Shown one piece after another: positions 36,478-44,378 of a stretch of 64,000 nucleotides of DNA. Source of the DNA: an uncultured Pontibacter sp. Its GTDB lineage: Bacteria > Bacteroidota > Bacteroidia > Cytophagales > Hymenobacteraceae. Within the stretch, counting starts at the first letter, position 1; every line of letters begins with the position of its first letter. Under the pieces are notes generated by a model. That model was not told the DNA's origin. It worked only from the letters and a program-made list of their open reading frames with translations, and did no database searches. The position numbers and the translations under genes were made by a program. The stretch is from assembly GCA_947499125.1 (NCBI GenBank), contig CANMMP010000003.1, positions 310,001-374,000 on the forward strand, given 5' to 3'.

Positions 36478-37866
36478 TTACGGGAATACAACTGTGCTGT
36501 ATTGTGTCTCGTCTACCTTCGGTACACGGGCATTATACTTTGCGTTAATTACATTAATAAATTCGTTAGCAGCCATAGCAGCACCACGCTGAGTAAAATG
36601 GATACCATCTAAACTGAAGATATTACCTGTAACAAACGAGCTGTTATAACCTACACCGTTCAGCATAAAGCCTGATGATACTCTGTTTAAGTAGGCGTTG
36701 AAGTCAGCATGTGCTAAGCCATTACCATCAGCAATTTGCTTGATAGCGGCATTGTAAGCATCTGTGTGCTCCTTAATAATAGCCAGTTCAGCGGCAGAAA
36801 GTACGTACTCATCTCCAAGAGGAGCCATAGAGCCTTTACCTTCACACTTAACAAGGTCAGAAGCAGTTAAGAGAACAAGTTCGCCTGCAACCAGTTTACG
36901 TGGCACACCATCTTCCAGTACTACAAAGCCATTAGCGCCTTCAGTAAATGTAATATGTGTTAAGCCTTGTGCAGCATAAGCAGCTGTTAAGCCGGCAGCT
37001 TCCTCAGAAGTAAGTACCAGTGCATTGTAAGGTACGGTTGTAAAGTAAGGGATCTTAGATACATCCGGAATGTTACCCAAGGCACCTTTTGCACCATTAG
37101 CAGTAAGTTGCTGTACCAATGCCCCAATGTACTGGCCAAAGGCAGTAGGGTTGGTTGGGTAATTCGGTGAAGGGTTTTCAGCAGTCGGAGCCTCGGCGTT
37201 ACCACCAGCTAAAGCATAGCCCAACACGTCGTTGTTACCGATCCAAAGTGTAAAGAAAGTAGGGTTCTGGGCTACAGCATCAGCTATAACGCTTGTTGCC
37301 GGAGACGATGCGAAACGCACAAAGAATGGGTTTGCAGTTCCGTTAGCCAAGCCAGCCGGGCTACCATAACCAGGTGCAAGCAGGTGGAAAGATTTCGCAC
37401 CAGGTACACCCATGTTATTATAAGGACCCTGCTGCGTAGGAGCAGCACCTAAAAATGCATTAGGGTAAGGCGCTCTTTCGCCAGCCTCTACCGGAGAAAG
37501 ACCTACAGTGCCAGCGCAGTCAGCCTGTATTTTTAAAACGCGCTTTTGTGGCACAACTGCACCTGTAGCTGTAATGATCGGGCTACCAAGGCTAACACCT
37601 GCAGGCATTAATGGCTGCATAAAATTATCATCGCCACCTACTTTTGCAAATTGCTGGGCAAGTAGCGCCGGATAAGAGTTTTGCTGACCTTCCAGGTATA
37701 AAGCACCGTCGGCAAAACCGGCGGTAAGTGAGTTACCAAGTGCTACATATGTTTCGAAATTAGCCTGGCCTGATGTTGGGTTCGGCGAATCGATCTCTGG
37801 GTCGCAGCTTACAAGTGTACCGGCAAAAAGCGCCAGCATACCAGATTTATAAATAAAATTCTTCAT
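36478..37866 (-). CDS. SGNH/GDSL-type esterase lipoprotein
   Basis: A 462-residue predicted lipoprotein: signal peptide followed by LVSC with Cys21. Block I of the SGNH fold is GNSLTAGF (Ser46), the block III equivalent is WIGNNDVLG, and the catalytic Asp/His pair lies in DGIHFTQRG near residue 435. It is larger than typical SGNH enzymes, with an inserted region around residues 240-370. The FadL-like barrel gene lies 18 nt upstream on the same strand; this pairing is common in Bacteroidota and suggests that the enzyme releases fatty acids from lipids outside the cell, which then enter through the barrel. The exact ester is unknown. Confidence 0.85.
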   Translation of the reverse strand: MKNFIYKSGMLALFAGTLVSCDPEIDSPNPTSGQANFETYVALGNSLTAGFADGALYLEGQQNSYPALLAQQFAKVGGDDNFMQPLMPAGVSLGSPIITATGAVVPQKRVLKIQADCAGTVGLSPVEAGERAPYPNAFLGAAPTQQGPYNNMGVPGAKSFHLLAPGYGSPAGLANGTANPFFVRFASSPATSVIADAVAQNPTFFTLWIGNNDVLGYALAGGNAEAPTAENPSPNYPTNPTAFGQYIGALVQQLTANGAKGALGNIPDVSKIPYFTTVPYNALVLTSEEAAGLTAAYAAQGLTHITFTEGANGFVVLEDGVPRKLVAGELVLLTASDLVKCEGKGSMAPLGDEYVLSAAELAIIKEHTDAYNAAIKQIADGNGLAHADFNAYLNRVSSGFMLNGVGYNSSFVTGNIFSLDGIHFTQRGAAMAANEFINVINAKYNARVPKVDETQYSTVVFP

Positions 37867-37884
37867 ATCGATTTAACAGGAAAA

Positions 37885-39111
37885 TTAGAAGTTATAGTTA
37901 AGAGCAACGCCTGGTATGTAAGCTACAGACTTGAAAGTGCCTGGTACACCACCTGACAGGTTACCCTGGTCTGTTCTTTCTTTTTTGTTGATATAAAGGA
38001 AAGAAGCATCCAGGCTGATGTTTTCGTTGATTGAGTAGCCTAAACCTACAGAAAGACCGCGTGAGTCGGCATCCGGAGTTTCTGGAGTAAGGTAACCATC
38101 CTGTACAGGAGTTTCGTCTAAGTAAGCACCTGCGCGCAGGGCAAGCGATTCAGTTACGTTATACTCTGCACCGATACGGTAAATGTAAGAATCTTCGTAG
38201 TTACGGGCGTTCTCAGTAAAGTTGCTGCCATTTACATCTGCACCATAGTCAAAACGAAGACGCTCATAAGCGCTCCAGCCAACACGGCTAACATCTACAG
38301 CAAGTGTTAATTTATCGGTTGGGTTAAAGCCAATACCTAATGTTAAAGTAGATGGCAATGGTAGCTCTGCTTTAAAGCTGGTGCCACCTGCCGGGAAGCG
38401 CGACTGCACAGAAGCAGGTACAGTGAATGTAGCAGTACCGTCTTCTACTTCCATATCAACCTGAGAGCGGTAGCTTAAGCCGAAAGAAAGTTTGTCGGTT
38501 GGGTTAAAGAAGATACCCACATTATAGCCAAAGCCGCTAGCATCACCATCAAGCTCAGCACTTGCTTCGCCTTCGTTGTTTTCAAGCGGAATAGAGCGCT
38601 GCAGGTTTACACCACCAAAAGAGTATACAAAACCAGCACCTATGCCTAATTTTTCAGTTATCTGGTAGCTAAGCGTTGGCTGCACAAAAATAGCCTTCAA
38701 CGACAGTTCGTTTAATCCGAAACGGCCATTCCACTCAGTACCCCAGTTCACAGTGCTGCCAAAAGGAGTATAAACGCCTAAACCAGCTTTTAATTTATCA
38801 GTGATGCCATACACACCATACACCTGGAAAGGCGTACCAGTTGGGTTATCGGCCATTACAGTGTTGTAGCTTTCCGGAGCCTCGTAAGCAATTTTAGAAA
38901 CGATGGCACTGGCACCTATAGTTATTCCGTTACGGGCTTGCGCCATAGCACCAGGGTTAAAAAAGATGCTGGATGTTCCTGTGTTTAAACCGGTACCAGT
39001 GTGGCCCATACCGATCTGTCGCTGGCTCGCCAGGTTCACTTGGTATCCGCCGGCAATGGCTGTGCCCGTTAGCAGGGTGCTGCCCAGCAAGGCTAAGATT
39101 TTGCTTTTCAT
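37885..39111 (-). CDS. FadL/OmpP1/TodX-family outer membrane transporter
   Basis: A 408-residue outer membrane beta barrel with a signal peptide (TGTAIAGG). Family hallmarks are the N-terminal hatch segment GYQVNLASQRQIGMGHTG with the following SSIFFNPGAMA, the strand pair KAGLGVYTPFGSTVNWG and the C-terminal PGVALNYNF. FadL-type channels move long-chain fatty acids or other hydrophobic compounds across the outer membrane without TonB. It is the first gene of an operon with an SGNH esterase lipoprotein and has a perfect -7 promoter box upstream. Confidence 0.9.
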   Translation of the reverse strand: MKSKILALLGSTLLTGTAIAGGYQVNLASQRQIGMGHTGTGLNTGTSSIFFNPGAMAQARNGITIGASAIVSKIAYEAPESYNTVMADNPTGTPFQVYGVYGITDKLKAGLGVYTPFGSTVNWGTEWNGRFGLNELSLKAIFVQPTLSYQITEKLGIGAGFVYSFGGVNLQRSIPLENNEGEASAELDGDASGFGYNVGIFFNPTDKLSFGLSYRSQVDMEVEDGTATFTVPASVQSRFPAGGTSFKAELPLPSTLTLGIGFNPTDKLTLAVDVSRVGWSAYERLRFDYGADVNGSNFTENARNYEDSYIYRIGAEYNVTESLALRAGAYLDETPVQDGYLTPETPDADSRGLSVGLGYSINENISLDASFLYINKKERTDQGNLSGGVPGTFKSVAYIPGVALNYNF

Positions 39112-39150
39112 AAAATGCGACTTTTAATTAAAGTGGTTAGTTAGTCTAAA

Positions 39151-39158
39151 CAAATATA
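39151..39158 (-). promoter_or_regulatory. -7 promoter element of the fadL-like operon
   Basis: Minus-strand TATATTTG fits TAnnTTTG exactly and is 39 nt from the ATG at 39111. The rest of the 311-nt gap (39112-39422) holds AT-rich sequence and must also contain the promoter of the divergent flavoprotein gene, for which no clear box was seen. Confidence 0.58.
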
Positions 39159-39422
39159 GAAATAATATAGCTGCAGCCTAATGCAGAAAGGCTCTTTTTT
39201 CAAATATTTTTTCGGTTCGGTCGAAAAACAACTATAAAATGGCTCTACACCCTCGCAAAGCGGCTTTAATGGCTTTCATAGCAAGTATAAATTGTGTTAC
39301 CGGGCACGTATGTTTTTTAAGTATGGAGTTGCCCCAGGGCATTTATTTTTTGCCTGGTTAGTATCTGTTCAGTCGGCTATACGTTTACATACTCTTACAA
39401 ATCCGGAAGAGAGAACATAACT

Positions 39423-40316
39423 ATGTATGATATAATAATAATAGGTGGCGGACCGGCCGGGCTTAATGCAGCTATGTTGCTGGGTCGTTGCCGTCGAAAA
39501 GTGATCGTGTTTGATAACGGGCAGCACCGTAACCGATGGGCAAAGTACATGAATGGCTTTTTAAATAGCGATGGAATGCCTCCGGGCGACTTTATAAAAA
39601 AGGGCCGTGCCGAGCTACAAAAGTATAATATAGAGATACTGGATAAAAAGATAGAAACGGCCACACACTCGAAAGGGTGTTTTGTGCTGAACGATGAAGA
39701 TGGAACAGTTTATAAGTGTAAAAAGCTGCTGTTAGCCACCGGGCTTAAAGATCGGTTACCTGAGATAGAAGGTGTGGAATCTTTTTATGGTATTAGCGTG
39801 CACCACTGCCAGTATTGCGATGGCTGGGAGAGCCGTGATAAATCTATAGCTGTGTATGGCAAGGATCGTGACGGTATCGGGCAGGCGCTTTCTATGAAAA
39901 CATGGAGCCCTGATATTACCCTTTACACCGATGGCACAAACAAGCTGCGCGATGTAGACCTTGACCTGCTGAAACGGAACGAAGTAAAAGTGTGCACCGA
40001 AAAAATTACTGGCCTGGAAGGGGAAGATGGCAAGCTTCAGAAAATATTGCTGGCTAATGGTGGCGCACGCGAGCACCAGGTCATGTTCTTTTCAACGGGC
40101 AGCTCTCAGCAATCGGACCTCGGTAAGCAGCTTGGTTGCGAGTTTACAAGCAAAGGCGTTATAAAGACCCGCAGACAACAGCACTCCAATATACCAGGCC
40201 TGTTTGTAGCCGGCGATGCTGCCCGCGACATGCAGCTGGTTATAGTTGCCGCCGCCGAAGGCGCCAGGGCAGGAGTGGCTATTAACATCGAACTACAGAA
40301 CGAAGAACGCAAATAA
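39423..40316 (+). CDS. Thioredoxin reductase-like FAD oxidoreductase
   Basis: A 297-residue flavoprotein. The FAD-binding motif GGGPAGLNAA is at residues 8-17, the redox pair is CQYC (Cys129, Cys132) followed by DGWE, and the C-terminal FAD motif is GLFVAGDAARD. It has the length and order of thioredoxin reductases, but the pyridine-nucleotide site is atypical: where TrxB has a GGGDSA-type loop it reads VYGKDRDGIGQA, and the HRR pair for the NADPH phosphate is absent (LYTDGTNKLRD instead). It belongs to the widespread 'DGWE' subfamily; the electron donor and disulfide substrate are unknown. It is monocistronic, ended by a terminator shared with the convergent cyanophycinase gene. Confidence 0.85.
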   Translation: MYDIIIIGGGPAGLNAAMLLGRCRRKVIVFDNGQHRNRWAKYMNGFLNSDGMPPGDFIKKGRAELQKYNIEILDKKIETATHSKGCFVLNDEDGTVYKCKKLLLATGLKDRLPEIEGVESFYGISVHHCQYCDGWESRDKSIAVYGKDRDGIGQALSMKTWSPDITLYTDGTNKLRDVDLDLLKRNEVKVCTEKITGLEGEDGKLQKILLANGGAREHQVMFFSTGSSQQSDLGKQLGCEFTSKGVIKTRRQQHSNIPGLFVAGDAARDMQLVIVAAAEGARAGVAINIELQNEERK

Positions 40317-40320
40317 CCAT

Positions 40321-40364
40321 AACTATAAAGTATAGCCTGTTACTGCAGGCTATACTTTATAGTT
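40321..40364. terminator. Perfect 19-bp inverted repeat terminator
   Basis: AACTATAAAGTATAGCCTG (40321-40339) and its exact reverse complement (40346-40364) surround a 6-nt loop, between two convergent genes. The stem is built mostly from the AACTATAA and AAGTATAG words that are unusually common throughout the window. It is AT-rich and without the usual T tract, so termination strength is uncertain. Confidence 0.65.
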
Positions 40365-41215
40365 TAAGATAGCTGAGTTTCTACTGGCTGGCTGTTTACG
40401 GGCGCCGAATGTTCTATCGGCTGGAATAGGTGGTCGCGGAGGCAATAGCGGTAGCCCTCTATAAGCAGGTGCATGACTAAGTTCTCTACAGCTATAGGTT
40501 CGTTCTCGCGCGCTTTGCGTACCCTCGAAAACTTTACTTTGCTCGCATCAATTATAGTTACCACACCCGGGCCAAACACTTCTACCTGGTCGCCTTCCTT
40601 AATTATGATACCGGTTTCCTCGCTCAGGCCAATGCCAATGTGGGTAGGGTCGTGGGCTACAGCGTGTGCCAGGCGCCCAAAGCGTCCGCGCTCTGCAAAA
40701 TGAGAGTCGATGTATACATTATTTATTAAGCCCAGGCCGTGAGTGGTTTTCATTTCGCCTTTTATAAGCGAGTAATGCCCGTAACCATCATAAATCATTC
40801 TGTCGGACATTACGGCTGCACCGGCGCTGGTGCCCGCTATAATAATGTCCTCTTCCTTAAAACGACGGTGCATTATATCGAACAGCTTAGTGCCGCCTAA
40901 AAATTTGGCAAGCCGTAGCTGGTCGCCGCCGGTAAAAAATATAACATCGGCCTGCTGAATGCGGGCCAGGTTTTCTGGTGTGTCGGCTTCGTGCTCCTCG
41001 TCGATGCGCATAAACGATACACTACTGCAGCCTAACTCCTCAAAGGCTTCTTTATAAGCCCTTGCCGAGTCAATTGCTTCCATAGGTTTGGGGGTGGCGG
41101 TTGCGATAACTTCTATGCGGGAGTTCAGGTTACAGATCTCCGCACGGATAAGCTTAATAAGCCCTTCATCGTCTCCACCGCCTAGCGCAATTAACTTTCC
41201 TTTTACTTGTTGCAT
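40364..41215 (-). CDS. cphB: Cyanophycinase-family serine peptidase
   Basis: A 283-residue S51-family peptidase. The fold markers are GKLIALGGGDDEG at the N terminus, FFTGGDQLRL, and the nucleophile in IIIAGTSAGAAVMS (Ser130), followed by GLGLINNVYIDSHFAERGRFGRL, which carries the conserved Asp-x-His-Phe and Arg residues of cyanophycinases. True cyanophycinases split cyanophycin into beta-Asp-Arg dipeptides in the cytoplasm. No cyanophycin synthetase or isoaspartyl dipeptidase is nearby, so the substrate may be scavenged or may be a different beta-aspartyl peptide. No signal peptide is present. The gene appears monocistronic. Confidence 0.85.
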   Translation of the reverse strand: MQQVKGKLIALGGGDDEGLIKLIRAEICNLNSRIEVIATATPKPMEAIDSARAYKEAFEELGCSSVSFMRIDEEHEADTPENLARIQQADVIFFTGGDQLRLAKFLGGTKLFDIMHRRFKEEDIIIAGTSAGAAVMSDRMIYDGYGHYSLIKGEMKTTHGLGLINNVYIDSHFAERGRFGRLAHAVAHDPTHIGIGLSEETGIIIKEGDQVEVFGPGVVTIIDASKVKFSRVRKARENEPIAVENLVMHLLIEGYRYCLRDHLFQPIEHSAPVNSQPVETQLS

Positions 41216-41585
41216 AAGGGCATTTACTAATTGTTGAGTTGATTATACTTTAAAATAACACCCTTGGTTAGCTATAGTTCACCATGGCTGTCAGTATTAA
41301 AATACCCCTTCTTATTGCCCATCTCCTTATAGTGCAGGTTTTTGTCCGCAAGTGAACAGCAAGGTGTACGCCTTCGGACACTTTTTTTAATCTATATATA
41401 CTGTTTTGGTTTGTAACGCATTGATTTATAGTTAATTAATGTGTTTGGCATGTAAAGTGTAATAAGTCAATCAAGAATAAAAAAATTTATAAAGGCCCAA
41501 GCAACCTTTTAAATAACCTTACCATCTATTAGGTACAAAACATTGATAACTAACATAATTTATAACCATCTAAATCTTATCACTT
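41216..41585. other. Regulatory region upstream of the 54-codon ORF cluster
   Basis: A 370-nt AT-rich gap. At 41364-41381 there is an imperfect 18-bp palindrome (GTGTACGCCTTCGGACAC), and the surrounding TGTCCG...CGGACA pair (41343-41348, 41375-41380) is followed by seven T residues, so it could also act as a terminator or attenuator. A 23-codon ORF (41284-41355, rich in Ile/Leu) precedes the hairpin; I do not call it a gene. No exact TAnnTTTG box was found. Confidence 0.45.
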
Positions 41586-41750
41586 ATGAAAATTGTAGCA
41601 TTAATCATTGTACTGCTCCTGGGTCTCGGAGTTACCGTTAAAAAATCTTGTGACGATAAAAAAGAGATCAGCTTCCAGAATGAGCTAAACCAATACAAGT
41701 CTCAGCCTAACATGTTGCCTGTTGTTGAAGTGGTGCACTACCGAAGCTAA
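41586..41750 (+). CDS. Small 54-residue membrane-anchored protein, family member 1
   Basis: A short ORF of 54 codons plus stop. The first 18 residues are hydrophobic (KIVALIIVLLLGLGV), then charged (KKSCDDKKEISFQNELNQ), ending PNMLPVVEVVHYRS. The second ORF, 45 nt downstream, has the same length and matching ends: M(K/R)IV-x-L at the start, DD at residues 23-24, a central NELN/QELNE, and PN(M/L)LP(V/E)VEVV(H/A)YR(S/A) at the C terminus. Two paralogs with conserved termini argue that this is a real coding gene. I predict a single-pass inner membrane or signal-anchored peptide. I do not recognise the family. Confidence 0.72.
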   Translation: MKIVALIIVLLLGLGVTVKKSCDDKKEISFQNELNQYKSQPNMLPVVEVVHYRS

Positions 41751-41795
41751 TAACCTTAACTAACTAATTTATCCAAACCTATAATTATTAAAACT

Positions 41796-41960
41796 ATGAG
41801 AATTGTTGTTTTGCTTGCTGCCCTGATCGTAGCCTTTGTATTAGGCGCAAAAGAATATATTGATGATGCCCAGAAGCTGAAAGCTCAGCAGGAGTTAAAC
41901 GAGGTAGAGCACTACCCGAACCTGCTACCCGAAGTAGAAGTAGTTGCCTATCGTGCATAA
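41796..41960 (+). CDS. Small 54-residue membrane-anchored protein, family member 2
   Basis: A paralog of the preceding small ORF, again exactly 54 codons. It has a hydrophobic N terminus (RIVVLLAALIVAFVLG), an acidic-basic middle (KEYIDDAQKLKAQQELNE) and the C-terminal block PNLLPEVEVVAYRA. The spacer before it (45 nt) resembles the one before the third ORF, with AAACCTAT-type words. The conserved C-terminal block probably lies outside the membrane and could be a docking or signalling motif. The function is unknown. Confidence 0.72.
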   Translation: MRIVVLLAALIVAFVLGAKEYIDDAQKLKAQQELNEVEHYPNLLPEVEVVAYRA

Positions 41961-42003
41961 CTATAAATCCGCCTCTATCTAAACCTGTTAAACCTATTAA
42001 CCT

Positions 42004-42168
42004 ATGAAAACCTTATTCCTTTTGTTTGCGCTGCTGCTATGCTTTTACCTGGGGCAGGATAGAGCACAACATGCAAGGGGCTTACTAACAGACCCAACAC
42101 CAACTGAACAGCCTGTAAACTCTGCCAGGCTGCCAAATTCGCCGGTACACCTCACAACTATAGCCTGA
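42004..42168 (+). CDS. Small 54-residue protein, third ORF of the cluster
   Basis: The third consecutive ORF of exactly 54 codons, starting 43 nt after the second stop. It begins with a hydrophobic stretch (KTLFLLFALLLCFYLG) and continues with a polar tail (QDRAQHARGLLTDPTPTEQP) ending LPNSPVHLTTIA. Apart from length, layout and spacer it shows little identity to the other two, so homology is uncertain. A strong terminator follows 50 nt later, so all three can be one transcript. Confidence 0.58.
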   Translation: MKTLFLLFALLLCFYLGQDRAQHARGLLTDPTPTEQPVNSARLPNSPVHLTTIA

Positions 42169-42218
42169 TAGTTCTGCCGGCAGGCCAAAATTCCCTCTGA
42201 ATAAAAATTATTTTACTT

Positions 42219-42268
42219 AAAAAAATGCCGCCAATGTTACGAAATGAACAAAATGGCGGCATTTTTTT
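42219..42268 (+). terminator. Terminator closing the small-ORF cluster
   Basis: AAAAATGCCGCCA (42221-42233) pairs with TGGCGGCATTTTT (42254-42266) over a 20-nt loop, with a run of T residues following. A nominal ORF from 42244 begins inside this stem and is rejected. Confidence 0.8.
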
Positions 42269-42607
42269 GCCCTAAAATGTTTGTTTACAGGCAGTGTATA
42301 CACTTTTTAAGTGTTTGGCTGTTTGTAAAGGCACGTTACAAACCACTATACGATTGCCTTGACCGGGATGAAAAGATGCGCTATTTTTGTTGTGCAGGGT
42401 TGCATGTTTTAGGTGTTAGAGTGCATAGTAACCCTGTGAAATATGCCTGCAGGCTATTTCTAAGTATAAGTGCAAGCAACCGTTTTAACCAACTAAAGCT
42501 TTAGCGGTTAGAGTAGTATTGATGCAGCACCCTACTGCTGCGGACTTACACAACTAAACCAACTGTTAGAAAACAAACATACCGCTACAGCATGTTTGCA
42601 CTTATTT

Positions 42608-42636
42608 AAAAAGCCCGGTCCCCGCCGGGCTTTTTG
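42608..42636 (-). terminator. Terminator after the barrel protein gene
   Basis: On the minus strand AAAAAGCCCGG pairs with CCGGGCTTTTT around a short G-rich loop, 11 nt past the stop at 42647. The stretch 42269-42607 contains no gene I can support. Confidence 0.8.
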
Positions 42637-42646
42637 CTTTTGGGGC

Positions 42647-43207
42647 TTACTGTTCTTTTCCTTTCAGGATGTCGAAAATGGTTGGCTTATCGTCGTCAGA
42701 TCTCCGTTTCTTTTTATCCGTGTCTTTTTTACCGAATGGCCAGATCGGGTTTTTCTTCTTTTTCTCTTTTACTATAACATACCTGATCGATACCCCGGAC
42801 GATAGCCCCACCCAGTCTTCATGGCTTATATGAAAAGCCGGTTTTATATCTGCAGATAACAGGAAGGGCAGGCCATTTACTTTATACTCGATACCCAGTA
42901 TGGCATCGGCACCAGTAAAAACACCCTGGTCTTTTAAGTTGCCCACATGTGCGCCAGCACCCAGGTAATAATTAAAACGCTCGCCCAGCAGCGGGAAATG
43001 CCATTCGTAAAGTAAAGTCCCGCTATACTCGCGTTCACCCAGCGAGGCTATACCTTCTATAGTGCCCCGCTCATGTACTTTTTGCTGCACCGAAAGGCCT
43101 ATTTTATTGCTCTCGAAGCGGGGCCCAACAGCTGTGCGGTATTTCTGGGCAACAACTATCTGTGAAGTGGTAACAAATAAAAGTATCAGCAGGAAAAAAG
43201 GTCTCAT
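42647..43207 (-). CDS. Hypothetical outer membrane beta-barrel protein
   Basis: A 186-residue exported protein from the ATG at 43207 (RPFFLLILLFVTTSQIVVAQ is an ideal signal peptide; the more upstream ATG at 43243 would add 12 residues before it). The middle shows beta-barrel-like strands: KIGLSVQQKVHERGTIEG, YSGTLLYEWHFPL, NYYLGAGAHVG and FLLSADIKPAFHIS. The last 45 residues are very basic and polar (KEKKKKNPIWPFGKKDTDKK), an odd tail for a barrel, possibly facing the periplasm or the surface. A terminator follows. I do not recognise a named family. Confidence 0.7.
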   Translation of the reverse strand: MRPFFLLILLFVTTSQIVVAQKYRTAVGPRFESNKIGLSVQQKVHERGTIEGIASLGEREYSGTLLYEWHFPLLGERFNYYLGAGAHVGNLKDQGVFTGADAILGIEYKVNGLPFLLSADIKPAFHISHEDWVGLSSGVSIRYVIVKEKKKKNPIWPFGKKDTDKKKRRSDDDKPTIFDILKGKEQ

Positions 43208-43440
43208 AAGTATGATATTCAGGAATTTAGTAAAGCTTTGCACAACTTTTGTTTGCGTACAAAGTATAAGAAAAAATTAAAATAATTATAGGAAATTGTA
43301 ATAGGTATAATCTACTCTTAGCAGAAAGTATGCCTGAGTAATTTATTGCGCTGAAACTATAAAAATTAGAATAGCCCAGCCCAACTATAAAGTAAGCCGG
43401 CTTGCATCATTACCCTAACCTGTTATTAAATATTACCGCT

Positions 43441-44172
43441 ATGAACACAAAAGAAATACTTAAAGTTGTGGCATGGGATGTAGTAAATCCATTTATTTTA
43501 AGTCTTAAAAAGAAAAGGAAATACGATTTTCCCAGAAACTTTAACGGCCTTAACCTGGGCTGTGGTGTTGAGAACCCGCCAAACTGGATCGGGATAGATG
43601 GAGGGTTAACCAACTATGTGCTAAACAAATATCCGGCTTTGGTGCCTAAATCGGTGGCAAAAGGCATTAACCTGGCCAACAGCCACGAGGAGGAATGTAT
43701 GGATAAGCTGAAGACCATGAAGCTTATACACCACGAGTTAAATTATGGCATTCCTTTTTTTGATAACAGTGTACCTAATATTTACTCATCGCACTTTTTT
43801 GAGCACTTGTTTAAAGACCAGGCCATTAATTTACTGAAAGAATGTTTCAGGGTTACCGAGCCGGGCGGCATGATCCGGATCTGTGTTCCGAACTTGGAAG
43901 ATGAGGTGAATGCGATACAGGAAGCTGTGGACAAGTATAAAAGCGGGAATAACAAGCATGCCATCCAGCATTTTGTAACAATAGAGCACCAGGGGTATTT
44001 GCCCGCTTTCTCTAACCACAGATGCATGTACGATCTGGCTGAAATGACAGAGCTGTTAGAAGCAGTTGGCTACAGAGATGTGGCGCGCTGTACTTACCGG
44101 AGCGGTAATATAGTTGATGTAGATAAATTAGATACCCGCGAAGGCCTGATGGTGGAAGCGGTTAAGCCATAA
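43441..44172 (+). CDS. SAM-dependent class I methyltransferase
   Basis: A 243-residue cytoplasmic enzyme from the ATG at 43441; the frame extends upstream only to a TTG, which I reject. The SAM-binding motif I is LNLGCGVENPPNWIGID, the post-motif segment includes IHHELNYGIPFFDNSVPNIY, and the SSHFFEHL then LLKECFRVTEPGGMIRICVP segments are the motif IV and VI region of methyltransferase 11-type enzymes. Such proteins often act on lipids, glycans or quinones. There are no pathway neighbours here to indicate the acceptor. A terminator hairpin lies about 150 nt downstream. Confidence 0.85.
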   Translation: MNTKEILKVVAWDVVNPFILSLKKKRKYDFPRNFNGLNLGCGVENPPNWIGIDGGLTNYVLNKYPALVPKSVAKGINLANSHEEECMDKLKTMKLIHHELNYGIPFFDNSVPNIYSSHFFEHLFKDQAINLLKECFRVTEPGGMIRICVPNLEDEVNAIQEAVDKYKSGNNKHAIQHFVTIEHQGYLPAFSNHRCMYDLAEMTELLEAVGYRDVARCTYRSGNIVDVDKLDTREGLMVEAVKP

Positions 44173-44321
44173 GCACTTGCTATACTTTAAGTTATAGTTG
44201 AAAAAACATGCCACATAATAAACTTTACAGGTTATTATTTATGTTCGCATAACGGTAGGCAAACTATAGGTACTCCGCCAGAATACCAAGCCTAACGTCC
44301 TCGTTCACAAATTGTAAGCGC

Positions 44322-44354
44322 CGGAGCAGCCTTAAACTGCTCCGTTTGCTTTTT
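44322..44354 (+). terminator. Probable terminator after the methyltransferase gene
   Basis: CGGAGCAG (44322-44329) pairs with CTGCTCCG (44337-44344) around a 7-nt loop and is followed by TTTGCTTTTT. It lies between convergent genes. Confidence 0.65.
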
Positions 44355-44378
44355 ATACTGGTATAAGTGCCGGGCTAA

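Noticed and set aside
41284..41355. 23-codon ORF before a hairpin with a T run, as a leader peptide
   Set aside because: It is too short and has no run of regulatory codons; the evidence is not enough for a gene call.
42244..42504. 86-codon + strand frame in the gap after the small ORFs
   Set aside because: Its start lies inside the terminator stem, the protein has no family-like features, and Cys/His/Phe content looks random.
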